19,449 nt of DNA, taken from assembly GCA_900751695.1 (NCBI GenBank), contig CAADSS010000054.1, forward strand, positions 1-19,449, in the 5' to 3' direction. Shown here piece by piece: positions 1 to 9,743 of this stretch. Each line of letters begins with the position of its first letter. Position 1 is the stretch's first letter. This stretch comes from an uncultured Collinsella sp. Its GTDB lineage: Bacteria; Actinomycetota; Coriobacteriia; Coriobacteriales; Coriobacteriaceae. The position numbers and the translations under genes are program-made. A model generated the notes under the pieces. It was not told where the DNA came from, did no database searches, and was given only the letters and a program-made list of their open reading frames with translations.

Positions 1-160
1 AGGGCCGGACTACCTTCCCTCCTCGCTCACGGCTTCGCAGGGTCGCGTTGAGGGAAGGTAGTCCGGCCCTCCCGGCCCGCTTTGGGTCGTCGCGTGCTCG
101 CTACAGAAAAGCTGATAAAAAAGTTTGTGTGCCGCCCCTTATGGGGCGGCACGTTTTTGT
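1..160 (+). repeat. Intergenic hairpin-terminator element, copy 1
   Basis: The element starts with a perfect 20-bp inverted repeat, arms 1-20 and 51-70, around a 30-nt loop containing CGCTCACGGCTTCGCAGG. A spacer (GGGTCGTCGCGTGCTCGCTAC at about 84-104) and an intrinsic terminator at 129-158 follow. A second copy with the same order of parts lies at 901-1060 on the same strand. The loop, spacer and terminator are nearly identical in the two copies, while the middle of the stem differs and still pairs. The window begins at the element, so its left limit is unknown. It could be a mobile palindromic repeat, a structured 3' UTR or a small RNA. I do not recognise a named family. Confidence 0.75.
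129..158 (+). terminator. Intrinsic terminator in repeat copy 1
   Basis: A 10-bp perfect GC stem, GTGCCGCCCC (129-138) and GGGGCGGCAC (143-152), with a TTAT loop and T5 at 154-158. It ends transcription entering from the left of the window, and the membrane-protein gene begins about 85 bp further on. Confidence 0.85.
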
Positions 161-243
161 GGGGGCCGGTTGGGGCGGTGACGTTGCTTAGAGGGTACAC
201 TGGGTAGCGTTGGCTATTCGTTTCCTCTTGTGAGGTGTTGGTT

Positions 244-876
244 ATGGGTAAGAAGTCTCGGGCTCGGGTTGCTGCGGCGGGAACTCGCAAGGATCCTGGT
301 CGTCGGGTTGCCGAGGGTAAAAAGGCCGATCGTGCCGAGAAGGACAAGAAAGTCGGCGCGCATGCTCATCCTGAGTGGGCGCCTCATTTGAATTCGGCTA
401 GTGAGGATTTGACTGCCAAGTTGTTTACTCTGGTCGAGGTAATTTTGGGCGTGGTGCCCCTTGTGGTTATCGGTTTATTCTTGGCTTCGAAGGACGCCAC
501 GAGTGTCGATAAACTCACCGAGGTCTTTTCGCAGGACCCCTCGATGGTGGTCTCGTTTATTTCTGCGTGCTTGCAGCCGTTTGTGGCGTACATGCTGTAT
601 ATGGTCTACCGCAAATACTGCGAGGGTGATGCGGGCTTTGCCGCCGGTAACCTGATCGGTCTTTTGTGCTCCGAGATCCTACTGCTCAATATCCCGGGCG
701 TCATCGGTATGGGCATCTTGCTGTGGCGTGTTTGGCGCAACGTTGCCCCGCACTTTGAGAGCTGGTTGTTTGAGCGTCGCTTTGCGGGCGTGGTGGCCGA
801 TATTGCGGGCTCGCTCGTGATTCTAGCCTTGGCGTTTCTGTGCGCCACCGCCGCCCGCGGTCTCGCGGGCATGTAG
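244..876 (+). CDS. Hypothetical multi-spanning membrane protein
   Basis: A 210-residue protein I do not recognise. I chose ATG 244 because GAGGTG (232-237) sits six bases upstream; an in-frame GTG at 235 lies inside that ribosome binding site. The first ~45 residues are soluble and very rich in Lys, Arg and Ala, with many basic pairs. About four or five hydrophobic segments follow (roughly residues 63-83, 100-120, 130-165 and 182-207), so this is an integral membrane protein with a basic cytoplasmic N-terminal tail. A TACACT at 196-201 could be a -10 box, but no good -35 is present. The gene is lower in GC than its neighbours (many TTG, TTT and GTT codons) and lies between two direct copies of a 160-bp repeat, which may mean it was acquired or is poorly expressed. 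No catalytic motif is visible. Confidence 0.7.
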   Translation: MGKKSRARVAAAGTRKDPGRRVAEGKKADRAEKDKKVGAHAHPEWAPHLNSASEDLTAKLFTLVEVILGVVPLVVIGLFLASKDATSVDKLTEVFSQDPSMVVSFISACLQPFVAYMLYMVYRKYCEGDAGFAAGNLIGLLCSEILLLNIPGVIGMGILLWRVWRNVAPHFESWLFERRFAGVVADIAGSLVILALAFLCATAARGLAGM

Positions 877-900
877 TCTGTCCTCACCGACCACGGAGCG

Positions 901-1060
901 CAGGGCGGGGAAACCTTTCCCTCTCGCTCACGGCTGCGCAGGTCGCGCGAGGTAAAGGTGTTTCCCTACCCTGTGCTCCGGCTTCGGGTCGTCGCGTGCT
1001 TGCTACTGAAAACTGATAAGAAGTTAGCGTGCCGCCCCTTTTGGGGCGGCACGTTTTTGT
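901..1060 (+). repeat. Intergenic hairpin-terminator element, copy 2
   Basis: Second copy of the element at 1-160, same strand. The long hairpin has arms 901-922 and 950-973: 22 paired positions with two mismatches, one G-T wobble and a two-base bulge. The loop contains CTCGCTCACGGCTGCGCAGG, nearly the same as copy 1. The spacer GGGTCGTCGCGTGCTTGCTAC starts at 986, and the terminator hairpin occupies 1029-1058. The stem core differs from copy 1 (GGGGAAACC instead of GGACTACC), and the opposite arm has changed to match, which supports selection for the folded form. Confidence 0.75.
1029..1058 (+). terminator. Intrinsic terminator in repeat copy 2
   Basis: Stem GTGCCGCCCC (1029-1038) and GGGGCGGCAC (1043-1052), loop TTTT, then T5 at 1054-1058. 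The stem is identical to that of copy 1. It is the likely transcription end for the membrane-protein gene that stops at 876. Confidence 0.85.
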
Positions 1061-1311
1061 ATGGGGTCCCTGTCTTCACAATTTCCGTCAAGCTTTTGGT
1101 TAGATTTTGGTCAGTTGGCGTAAGGGTGGAAGGCCAAAAGATTGCTGACGAAAAAAGCTCAGAGAAAGTGCTGGTAGGGGAGTTGTTGAGCTTTTCGACA
1201 GCTTTTGAGCAAAAGAAACTTTGTGGCTATTGCCGGCGATTGCGTTGTCGCGGTCATGGCGGTGCGGGATGCTGGTCGTAAGCGTCGAATGCTCCGATTT
1301 TGGAGGCCAGC
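1061..1311. other. Gene-free stretch upstream of small TM protein
   Basis: This is the right part of a 435-bp gap between stop codon 876 and start codon 1312. No convincing ORF lies here: a plus-strand frame open from 958 runs through the terminator and repeat. The stretch is A/T-rich for this genome and holds a possible hairpin with 9-bp arms AAAAGCTCA (1153-1161) and TGAGCTTTT (1187-1195). It presumably carries the promoter of the next gene, but I could not settle on -35 and -10 boxes. Confidence 0.4.
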
Positions 1312-1734
1312 ATGGATCTGTTTCTTGAGACTCCGCAGCAACAAGCTGAGCGCATGCTGCGTCAGCAGCAACGACTCATGGAGATGCAAATGCAGGGGGC
1401 GGCAGCCCAGCCCCCTGCGCAAAATGCCACGCCTGTGGTTTCGCCTGCGGGCGAATCGGCACCAGAGGCCTATTCCGTACAGCAAGATTCATATGCGCAG
1501 GAGCTCGCGTTCGACAAGCGTCGTGCGCGTCGTCGCCGCGTGGGCCAGCGCCTGCGCACATTGGCGATGATCGTGCTCATCCCGCTGGGGCTTGCGGTCA
1601 TCTTTCTGGCGTCGTATGCCCTCACCTGCATCCTCAACGGTGCTTCGCCCGGCGAAGTGCTCCAACATCTGTCAGCCCTGGGCCAGCGCCTAGGCGACGT
1701 CATGACAACCATTCGCACCGGCTGGGAGAGCTAG
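1312..1734 (+). CDS. Small single-TM protein with Q/M-rich N-terminus
   Basis: A 140-residue protein I do not recognise. ATG 1312 is chosen because GGAGG (1302-1306) lies five bases before it; an in-frame TTG at 1300 overlaps that site. Residues 1-35 form a Gln/Met/Arg-rich, probably helical segment with repeated QQQ and MEMQMQ runs. A Pro/Ala-rich stretch of low complexity follows, then a cluster of Arg around residues 70-83. One strong hydrophobic span (roughly 88-112) and a short tail complete the protein. This suggests a cytoplasmic N-terminal region anchored by a single membrane helix. It ends 124 bp upstream of rmuC, and no terminator is evident between them. No enzymatic motif is visible and no function can be assigned. 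Confidence 0.65.
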   Translation: MDLFLETPQQQAERMLRQQQRLMEMQMQGAAAQPPAQNATPVVSPAGESAPEAYSVQQDSYAQELAFDKRRARRRRVGQRLRTLAMIVLIPLGLAVIFLASYALTCILNGASPGEVLQHLSALGQRLGDVMTTIRTGWES

Positions 1735-1858
1735 CGTTTTAGCGTCCGCGGCTCTAAGAGAAATTTGTCTGCAAGGCAGTGGGTGATCCGTGCGTGTGGC
1801 GGGGTAAGATTGATCGCGGTTTTGATTGATGACCGATTGAGTTTGTTGGGCGGAGTCT

Positions 1859-3214
1859 ATGTCTGCTATTGATATCGTGCTTGTTGTGATCGCCTTGGTG
1901 GCGGTGGGGGTTGCTGTGGCTTGCGCCCTCCAGCTCAAGAGCCTGCGTGCCGAGTTGCGGGAGCGTGGCGACAGTAGCGCGGAAACGCTGGCAGCACTCG
2001 AGCAGGCCAACAACGCGCTCGATGCCCTGAACGTCGCGCTGGCCGAAACTCGCCGCACGGCCAATGCCATCGCGCAGCAGCAGACGACAGATGCGGCCGT
2101 GGAGCAGCAACGTTACCTGACCATCGCACGTGAGTTTTCGCAAGCTGGTGACCGGATGGATGACCTGCGCCGCGAGACGGCCCAACAGCTCGGTGCCAAC
2201 CGCGAGGGCATCGAGCACCGCCTGGACAAGGTGCGCGAGACGGTCGATGCCCAGCTGGGTGCTATCCGCAAAGACAACAACGTGCAACTCGATCAGATGC
2301 GCGCGACGGTGGACGAGAAGCTCTCCCGCACGCTCAACGATCGCCTGTCGGCATCGTTTAAGCAGGTGAGCGACCAGCTCGAGGCCGTGTACAAGGGCCT
2401 GGGCGACATGCAGTCCATCGCCACTGGCGTGGGTGATCTTAAGCGCGTGCTGGGCAACGTGAAGGCGCGTGGCATTTTGGGCGAGGTGCAGCTGGGTGCA
2501 ATTCTGGCGGACATCCTTACGCCCGATCAGTATCTGGAAAACGTCGCCACCAAGCCCGGCGCCTCGGAGCGCGTTGAGTTTGCCGTCAAGCTGCCGGTGG
2601 ACGAGGGCGATCCCGTGCTGCTGCCGATCGACTCCAAATTCCCGGGCGACGCGTACGAGCACTTGCTCGACGCGCAGGAGTCGGGCGATGCGGAGACCGT
2701 GGCGGCTGCGCGCAAGACGCTCGACACCATGGTCAAGCGCGAGGCCAAGGACATCTGCGAAAAGTACCTGAGTGTGCCGGCAACGACCAACTTTGGCATC
2801 ATGTTCGTGCCGTTTGAAGGGCTGTACGCCGAGGTCGTCAGCCGCCCCGGGCTTATCGAGACCCTGGGCCGCGACTATCACGTCAACGTTGCCGGTCCCA
2901 GCACCATGGCGGCCATCCTCAACAGTCTGCAGATGAGCTATCAGACGTTTAAGTTGCAAAAACGTACCGACGACGTGCTGCGCGTGCTCTCCGCCGTCAA
3001 GGCCGAGCTGCCGCGCTATCAAAAGGCGCTGCGCCGCGCCCAGCAGCAGATCGAGACCGCGGGCAAAACGGTCGAGGGCATCATCACCACGCGCACCAAC
3101 GTCATGGAGCGCAAGCTCAAGGACATCGACGCGCTGGAAGACGCCGACCAAGCCGATGAGATCTTGGGACTCACGTCCGCGAGCCTTCTCGCGGACCAAG
3201 AAGACGGGGACTAA
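1859..3214 (+). CDS. rmuC: RmuC family protein
   Basis: A 451-residue RmuC-family protein. The family is linked to limiting DNA inversions and rearrangements and is thought to contain a PD-(D/E)XK nuclease-like fold; its exact reaction is poorly defined. The N-terminus has one membrane helix (about residues 4-24). A long charged, Gln/Glu/Ala/Arg-rich coiled-coil region follows to about 185. The conserved core starts around G205-I-L-G-E209, typical of RmuC, and has PIDSKFP at 256-262, where D258 and K260 form the D-x-K pair of the nuclease-like fold. A second helical segment closes the protein. Length is close to other RmuC proteins. ATG 1859 has GGAG (1852-1855) unusually close, three bases away. 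A terminator follows at 3226-3266, so the gene ends its own transcript. Confidence 0.9.
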   Translation: MSAIDIVLVVIALVAVGVAVACALQLKSLRAELRERGDSSAETLAALEQANNALDALNVALAETRRTANAIAQQQTTDAAVEQQRYLTIAREFSQAGDRMDDLRRETAQQLGANREGIEHRLDKVRETVDAQLGAIRKDNNVQLDQMRATVDEKLSRTLNDRLSASFKQVSDQLEAVYKGLGDMQSIATGVGDLKRVLGNVKARGILGEVQLGAILADILTPDQYLENVATKPGASERVEFAVKLPVDEGDPVLLPIDSKFPGDAYEHLLDAQESGDAETVAAARKTLDTMVKREAKDICEKYLSVPATTNFGIMFVPFEGLYAEVVSRPGLIETLGRDYHVNVAGPSTMAAILNSLQMSYQTFKLQKRTDDVLRVLSAVKAELPRYQKALRRAQQQIETAGKTVEGIITTRTNVMERKLKDIDALEDADQADEILGLTSASLLADQEDGD

Positions 3215-3225
3215 TTGCAACAAGA

Positions 3226-3266
3226 CGGTGGGGCACCGGCACAAACGCGGGCGCCCCACCGCTTTT
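3226..3266 (+). terminator. Intrinsic terminator after rmuC
   Basis: Perfect 9-bp stem CGGTGGGGC (3226-3234) and GCCCCACCG (3253-3261) with an 18-nt loop, then CTTTT. It begins 12 bases after the rmuC stop codon. Confidence 0.8.
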
Positions 3267-3276
3267 CGTATCGCAC

Positions 3277-3307
3277 TTGTCTGAAGCGTGCTCCAATGTG
3301 CAACAAT
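3277..3307 (+). promoter_or_regulatory. Possible promoter of ABC exporter gene
   Basis: TTGTCT (3277-3282) and AACAAT (3302-3307) are separated by 19 bases. They lie just after the rmuC terminator and 35 bases before the ABC exporter start. The fit to sigma-70 consensus is moderate and the spacer is long. Confidence 0.35.
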
Positions 3308-3341
3308 GGCGTTTCGCCCTATCAGACGCGAAAGGAAGCCC

Positions 3342-5144
<1,803 letters not shown>

Positions 5145-5207
5145 GCGTCTCGGACGTGGGACAATTGTGTCCATAAGTTTATTGTGCCGTTGAGCCGAGG
5201 AGTCGTT

Positions 5208-5873
5208 ATGCCACGCGAGACCAATGCCGCCAAGCGCGAGCGCGCCATCGAGGTGTGTGAGCGCCTCAACCGTCGCTATGGCCCGGTCGAGTGCTTTTTG
5301 GACCACGAGAATCCCTTCCGCCTGCTGATCGCGGTGCTGCTCTCGGCGCAAACGACCGATGCGCAGGTCAACAAGGTGACGCCGAAGCTGTTTGCCCAGT
5401 GGCCCACGCCCGAGGCCATGGCCGGGGCGAGCGTGGCTGACGTGGCAGACACCATCAAGTCACTCGGCTTCTACAAGAGCAAAGCCAAGCATGCCGTCGA
5501 GGCCGCGCAGATGATCGTCGCCGACTATGGCGGCGAGGTGCCGGCCGACATGAAGGAACTCGTGAAGCTGCCGGGCGTGGGACGCAAGACGGCGAACATC
5601 GTGCTCAACGTGGGGTATGGCATCGTGGAGGGCATTGCGGTGGACACGCATGTCAACCGCATTGCGCACCGCCTGATGCTGAGTCCCAAGACGCATGCAA
5701 AGGAGCCGCTCAAGACCGAGCAGGATTTGCTCAAGATTTTGCCGCACGAGTATTGGGAGTCGGTTAACCATCAGTGGATCACCTTCGGTCGCGAGATCTG
5801 CGACGCCCGCAAACCCAAGTGTGACGAGTGCCCGCTGGCAGATTTGTGCCCCAGCGTGCGCGTAGCGGGGTAG
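5208..5873 (+). CDS. nth: Endonuclease III (DNA glycosylase/AP lyase)
   Basis: A 221-residue base-excision repair enzyme that removes oxidised pyrimidines and nicks the resulting abasic site. The helix-hairpin-helix is LPGVGRKTA at 121-129, with catalytic lysine K127. The catalytic aspartate is D146 in VDTHV. The C-terminus carries the four-cysteine 4Fe-4S loop at C198, C205, C208 and C214 (C-x6-C-x2-C-x5-C). All key residues are present and length matches the family. ATG 5208 is preferred over an in-frame upstream codon at 5184 because GAGGAG (5197-5202) lies five bases before it. The gene is 63 bp after the ABC exporter. A 5-bp hairpin (GGACA/TGTCC, 5159-5172) in that gap has no T-run and may not matter. 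mfd follows, so two repair genes are neighbours. Confidence 0.95.
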   Translation: MPRETNAAKRERAIEVCERLNRRYGPVECFLDHENPFRLLIAVLLSAQTTDAQVNKVTPKLFAQWPTPEAMAGASVADVADTIKSLGFYKSKAKHAVEAAQMIVADYGGEVPADMKELVKLPGVGRKTANIVLNVGYGIVEGIAVDTHVNRIAHRLMLSPKTHAKEPLKTEQDLLKILPHEYWESVNHQWITFGREICDARKPKCDECPLADLCPSVRVAG

Positions 5874-5921
5874 GGCGGAACGTATCTTCGTCTGGCGTTT
5901 TTTGCGGGGCTGGGTTTGCCC

Positions 5922-5952
5922 TTGAGCCGGAGTCCTCTCCATGCGCTACCAT
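5922..5952 (+). promoter_or_regulatory. Possible promoter of mfd
   Basis: TTGAGC (5922-5927) and TACCAT (5947-5952) with a 19-base spacer, located between nth and mfd. Transcription would start near 5959 and run directly into the terminator hairpin at 5978-6005 before reaching mfd. The match is moderate and the spacer long. Confidence 0.35.
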
Positions 5953-5977
5953 GACAGACAATGTATTTGACGTACGA

Positions 5978-6005
5978 CCCGCCGAGCTTGCCCCGGCGGG
6001 CTTTT
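5978..6005 (+). terminator. Terminator hairpin in mfd leader or after nth
   Basis: Stem CCCGCCG (5978-5984) and CGGCGGG (5994-6000) with a 9-base loop, followed by CTTTT. It lies 104 bp after the nth stop codon and only 25 bp before the mfd start. It either ends nth transcripts or acts as an attenuator in the mfd leader. Confidence 0.65.
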
Positions 6006-6030
6006 GGCGTTGCAATGCCGGAGGAACAGC

Positions 6031-9000
6031 ATGCTCATTCACCGTATAGCCGCGCAGCTCTACACTGCCGAGGCGCTGCAGACCGTCGAGGCCGGACTCG
6101 ATGCCGGCGAGGACGTGACGCTGGCTGTGTCGCAGTCGGGCCGCACGCTTATGGCGGCCGCCCAGTTTGCGCGCCGCCCGCGTCCCACGGTCTACATTGT
6201 GAGTGGTGAGGATGCGGCCGATCGCGCCGCGCGCAGCCTTGCCGCCTACGTGGGCCTAGCGCACGTGTGCCGTTTTCCCGAGCGCAAGGACTATCCGTGG
6301 CGCGAGCAGGCGCCCGACGATGCCGTGGTGGCGCAGCGCTGCGAGGCACTGGGACGCATCGTGCGCGGAGACAATTGCATCATGGTCGCCTCGGCTCGCG
6401 CGCTGCTGCGTTGTGTGCCGCCGGTCGAGAGCCACTATTGGGAGTCCACGACCTTTGCGGTGGGCGAGGAGATTCCCTTTGACGAGGTGCCGCAGCGCCT
6501 GGTGGGCATGGGCTACACCAATGCCGGTGCCGCCGATGCGCCCGGTCTGTTCCGCGTGCACGGTGACACCGTCGAGGTGTTTCCCGCGCAGGAAAAGGCG
6601 CCCGTGCGCATTGAGTTTTTCGGCGATGAGATTGACCGCATCCGCCGTATGGTGAGCTCCACGGGCCAAACCATCGGCAACGAGGACAGTATCGAGATCT
6701 TCCCCTGCCGCGAGCTGGCGCTTACCGACGATGCCGTCCACAACATGCACGTGGCGCTCTACCGTGCCAGCCAGGACGACAGCAAGCTGGCGGCGCTGCT
6801 CGAGATGGTGGATACGCGCATCGTCACGCCCGAGCTCGACCGCTTTTTGCCGGTGATGTACGGCCAGACCGTAAGCCCGTTGGCGCACGTGAGCGGCAAG
6901 GCACTCGTGGTTCTGTCCGAGCCGCGCTCGCTGTTCGACGACTGCCTGCGCGCCTACGAGGATATTGAGGCCCGTGCCGGCGAGGCAGGGATTGACCGCC
7001 TGGATGGTCTGTACGTGCGCGCCCAACAGCTCGATTTTGGTGCCCAGCAGCGCCTGAACTACGTGAGCCTCATCCGTGCCGGCGGTGCGGTGACGGCCGA
7101 GCTCAAGATTGAGCAGCCGGCCATCGCAGGCTCGGACAACCGTTTTATGACGCGCATCCAGGAGGTCGTGGGCAAGCGCTATGCCTGCGTGTTTGCCATC
7201 CCCGACCGCGGTGCGCGCGAGTCGATGGAGCTCACCTTTGGCGACGAGGGCATTACCTTTGAGGAATCGCTGACCGCGGCGCCCGAAAATGTCGGCGCTA
7301 TCGGCGACCGCGTTCGCGTGGCAGCGGCGGATTCCGCCGATCGTGCCGCACGCCAGGAGGCCCATGCTTCCATTCGCGAGCGTAAGGCCGACGCGCTCAA
7401 CGCCCGCTCGCTCGAGGCGGGTGCCGACCAGGCTGCCGCCGGCGCCGCCGTGCCCACTATTTCGCGCGGACGTGTGACCTTTGTCGATGCCGCCTTGCCG
7501 CAGGGCGTAGTGGTGCCCGATGCCAACCTGGCCGTGTTCTCGATCGCCGATCTCAACGCCCGCATGGACGCCAACCGCGCGCGCAGCCGCCGCAAGGTGG
7601 ACATTACGCAGATCACGTTCCCGTTTAAGCCGGGCGACTACGTGGTGCACGCCACCCACGGCATCGCGCTCTTTAGCGAGATCGCGCGCCAGGAAGTGGG
7701 CGGCAAGGAGCGCGACTACTTTTTGCTGGAATATGCCGACGGCGACAAGCTCTACGTGCCGCTCGAGCAGGTCGACCGCATCACGCGCTATGTTGGCCCC
7801 GACGGCGACAAGCCGCGTCTGACCAGGCTCAACACCGCCGACTGGACACGCGCCACCAACAAGGCGCGCAAGAACGCCAAAAAGCTGGCGTTTGACCTGG
7901 TCGACCTGTATACGCGCCGCTCGTCGATTACCGGTATCGCCTGCCCGCCCGACACGCCCGAGCAGATTGAGATGGAGGAGAGCTTCCCTTACGACGAGAC
8001 GCGCGACCAGCTGGAGGCTATCGCCGACATCAAGGCCGACATGGAGGCGCCCAAGCCCATGGACCGCCTGCTGTGCGGCGACGTGGGTTTCGGCAAGACC
8101 GAGGTTGCCCTGCGCGCGGCGTTTAAGTGCGTGGACTCCGGCCGCCAAGTCATGGTGCTCTGCCCCACGACCATTCTGGCCCAGCAGCACTACGAGACGT
8201 TCTTTGAGCGCTTTGCCCCGTTTGGCCTCGAGGTCGAGGTGCTCAGCCGCTTCCGCACGCCGGCGCAGCAGAAGCGCGCGCTCAAGGCGTTTGCCGAGGG
8301 CACGATCGACGTGCTCATCGGCACGCACCGCTTGCTTTCTGCCGATGTGAACCCCAAGAACCTGGGCCTGGTGATCATCGACGAGGAGCAGCGCTTTGGT
8401 GTGCAGCACAAGGAGCAGCTCAAGAACCTGCGCGAGCAAATCGACGTGCTCACGCTTTCGGCAACGCCTATTCCGCGAACCATGCAGATGGCCACGAGCG
8501 GCGTGCGCGACATGAGCCTGATCACCACACCGCCGACCGGGCGTCGTCCCGTGATCGTGCACGTGGGGGAGTACGACCCCGACGTGGTGAGTGCGGCGAT
8601 TCGCCTGGAGGTGGGCCGCGGCGGTCAGGTGTATTACGTGTCCAACCGCGTCAAGACCATCGATGATGCCGTGGCGCGCGTGCACGAGGCCGCGCCCGAG
8701 GCGCGCGTGGGCGTGGCGCACGGCAAGATGAGCCCGCGCGAGGTCGAGGACGTGATGATCGAGTTCGCGACCAAGAAGATCGACGTGCTCATCGCCACGA
8801 CCATCGTGGAGAGCGGCATCGACAACGCAACGGCCAACACGCTGATCATCGAGGACTCGCAGCGCTTGGGCCTGGCACAGCTCTACCAGCTCAAGGGCCG
8901 TGTTGGCCGCTCGGCCACGCAGGCATACGCGTACTTTATGTTCCCGGGTGAGCTGCCGCTCACCGAGGAGGCCACGGCGCGTCTGACCGCGCTTTCCGAG

Positions 9001-9663
9001 TTCCAGGACCTGGGCAGCGGCATGCGCATCGCCATGCGCGATCTGGAGATCCGCGGTGCCGGTTCGCTCATGGGTGCCGAGCAGCACGGCAACCTGTCGA
9101 GCGTGGGCTTTGACCTGTTTACGCAGATGCTGGGACAGGCCGTGGCCGAGGCGCGCGGCGATGACGATGCCGGCGTGGAGGCGGCGAGCGTGGGCATCAA
9201 CCTGCCGGCAGACTACTTCTTGTCCGAGGAGTACATGCCGGCGGTGGACCAGCGCGTGCTCGTGTACCGCAAGCTCGCGGCGGCTGAGGACTTGGAGAGT
9301 ATCGACGAGGTGCAGGAGGAGACCGAGGCCGCGCATGGCGAGCTGCCGTTGGCGGGACTCAACCTGTTCAACCGCGCGCGTATCCGCATCCGCGGCGAGC
9401 GCTTGGGGCTCGAGAGTGTCACGCTCAGCGGCGGACGCATCACGTTTTTGGGCGTCGAGGTGCCCAAGAAAGTGGCCTTTGAACTTAAGACCCGCTATGG
9501 CGCGGTGAACTTCCCCAAGAGCCGCAAGCTGTCGGTGCCCTACAAGGCGGGCGCCGGCGCGGGCAGCGGCCTGGGCCGCGGCCTCGACGCCAACGACGGC
9601 ACCGGCCCGGTGGCGGCGGCGCTCATGCTGCTGCAACAGCTGGGCGCTAGCGACGACGACTAA
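6031..9663 (+). CDS. mfd: Transcription-repair coupling factor
   Basis: A 1210-residue Mfd ATPase, which pushes stalled RNA polymerase off DNA and recruits UvrA for nucleotide excision repair. The N-terminal third is the UvrB-like module. The RNA-polymerase-interacting domain begins around residue 531 (PFKPGDYVVHATHGIALF) and runs to about 600. The RecG-like translocase follows, with Walker A GDVGFGKT at 683-690, the DEEQ box at 784-787, LSATPIPRT, and motif VI QLKGRVGRS at 953-961. A C-terminal TRCF domain completes the protein. It is about 60 residues longer than E. coli Mfd; a charged Ala/Arg-rich linker around 430-515 may account for this. ATG 6031 is chosen for GGAGGA (6020-6025) five bases upstream. 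A terminator hairpin sits in the leader. A PAP2 phosphatase gene follows at 81 bp. Confidence 0.96.
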   Translation: MLIHRIAAQLYTAEALQTVEAGLDAGEDVTLAVSQSGRTLMAAAQFARRPRPTVYIVSGEDAADRAARSLAAYVGLAHVCRFPERKDYPWREQAPDDAVVAQRCEALGRIVRGDNCIMVASARALLRCVPPVESHYWESTTFAVGEEIPFDEVPQRLVGMGYTNAGAADAPGLFRVHGDTVEVFPAQEKAPVRIEFFGDEIDRIRRMVSSTGQTIGNEDSIEIFPCRELALTDDAVHNMHVALYRASQDDSKLAALLEMVDTRIVTPELDRFLPVMYGQTVSPLAHVSGKALVVLSEPRSLFDDCLRAYEDIEARAGEAGIDRLDGLYVRAQQLDFGAQQRLNYVSLIRAGGAVTAELKIEQPAIAGSDNRFMTRIQEVVGKRYACVFAIPDRGARESMELTFGDEGITFEESLTAAPENVGAIGDRVRVAAADSADRAARQEAHASIRERKADALNARSLEAGADQAAAGAAVPTISRGRVTFVDAALPQGVVVPDANLAVFSIADLNARMDANRARSRRKVDITQITFPFKPGDYVVHATHGIALFSEIARQEVGGKERDYFLLEYADGDKLYVPLEQVDRITRYVGPDGDKPRLTRLNTADWTRATNKARKNAKKLAFDLVDLYTRRSSITGIACPPDTPEQIEMEESFPYDETRDQLEAIADIKADMEAPKPMDRLLCGDVGFGKTEVALRAAFKCVDSGRQVMVLCPTTILAQQHYETFFERFAPFGLEVEVLSRFRTPAQQKRALKAFAEGTIDVLIGTHRLLSADVNPKNLGLVIIDEEQRFGVQHKEQLKNLREQIDVLTLSATPIPRTMQMATSGVRDMSLITTPPTGRRPVIVHVGEYDPDVVSAAIRLEVGRGGQVYYVSNRVKTIDDAVARVHEAAPEARVGVAHGKMSPREVEDVMIEFATKKIDVLIATTIVESGIDNATANTLIIEDSQRLGLAQLYQLKGRVGRSATQAYAYFMFPGELPLTEEATARLTALSEFQDLGSGMRIAMRDLEIRGAGSLMGAEQHGNLSSVGFDLFTQMLGQAVAEARGDDDAGVEAASVGINLPADYFLSEEYMPAVDQRVLVYRKLAAAEDLESIDEVQEETEAAHGELPLAGLNLFNRARIRIRGERLGLESVTLSGGRITFLGVEVPKKVAFELKTRYGAVNFPKSRKLSVPYKAGAGAGSGLGRGLDANDGTGPVAAALMLLQQLGASDDD

Positions 9664-9674
9664 CAAGTAGGGGG

Positions 9675-9708
9675 CGTGGCGGGATGAAGTTGTCTTTGTC
9701 CCGCCACG
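9675..9708 (+). terminator. Hairpin after mfd, weak terminator
   Basis: Perfect 10-bp stem CGTGGCGGGA (9675-9684) and TCCCGCCACG (9699-9708) with a 14-base loop, starting 12 bases after the mfd stop. There is no T-run, so it may stabilise mRNA or terminate only partly. Confidence 0.45.
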
Positions 9709-9743
9709 TTGCAGGTTGATTCCAGCCCCATCGAAAGGAAAGC

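Noticed and set aside
1..1060. CRISPR-like array from the repeated element
   Set aside because: Only two copies about 900 bp apart with a protein gene between them; no regular short spacers and no cas genes.
958..1281. Plus-strand open frame through repeat copy 2
   Set aside because: It runs across the hairpin and terminator of the repeat, has no ribosome binding site and shows no recognisable protein features.
5159..5172. GGACA/TGTCC hairpin before nth as terminator or operator
   Set aside because: Only 5 bp with no T-run, and no second copy in the window; too weak to call.
6256..9666. Very long minus-strand open frame (1136 codons) opposite mfd
   Set aside because: It is the antisense shadow of a GC-rich gene. 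The translation is low-complexity, His/Arg/Ala/Leu-rich and matches no family, while the plus strand encodes a full Mfd.
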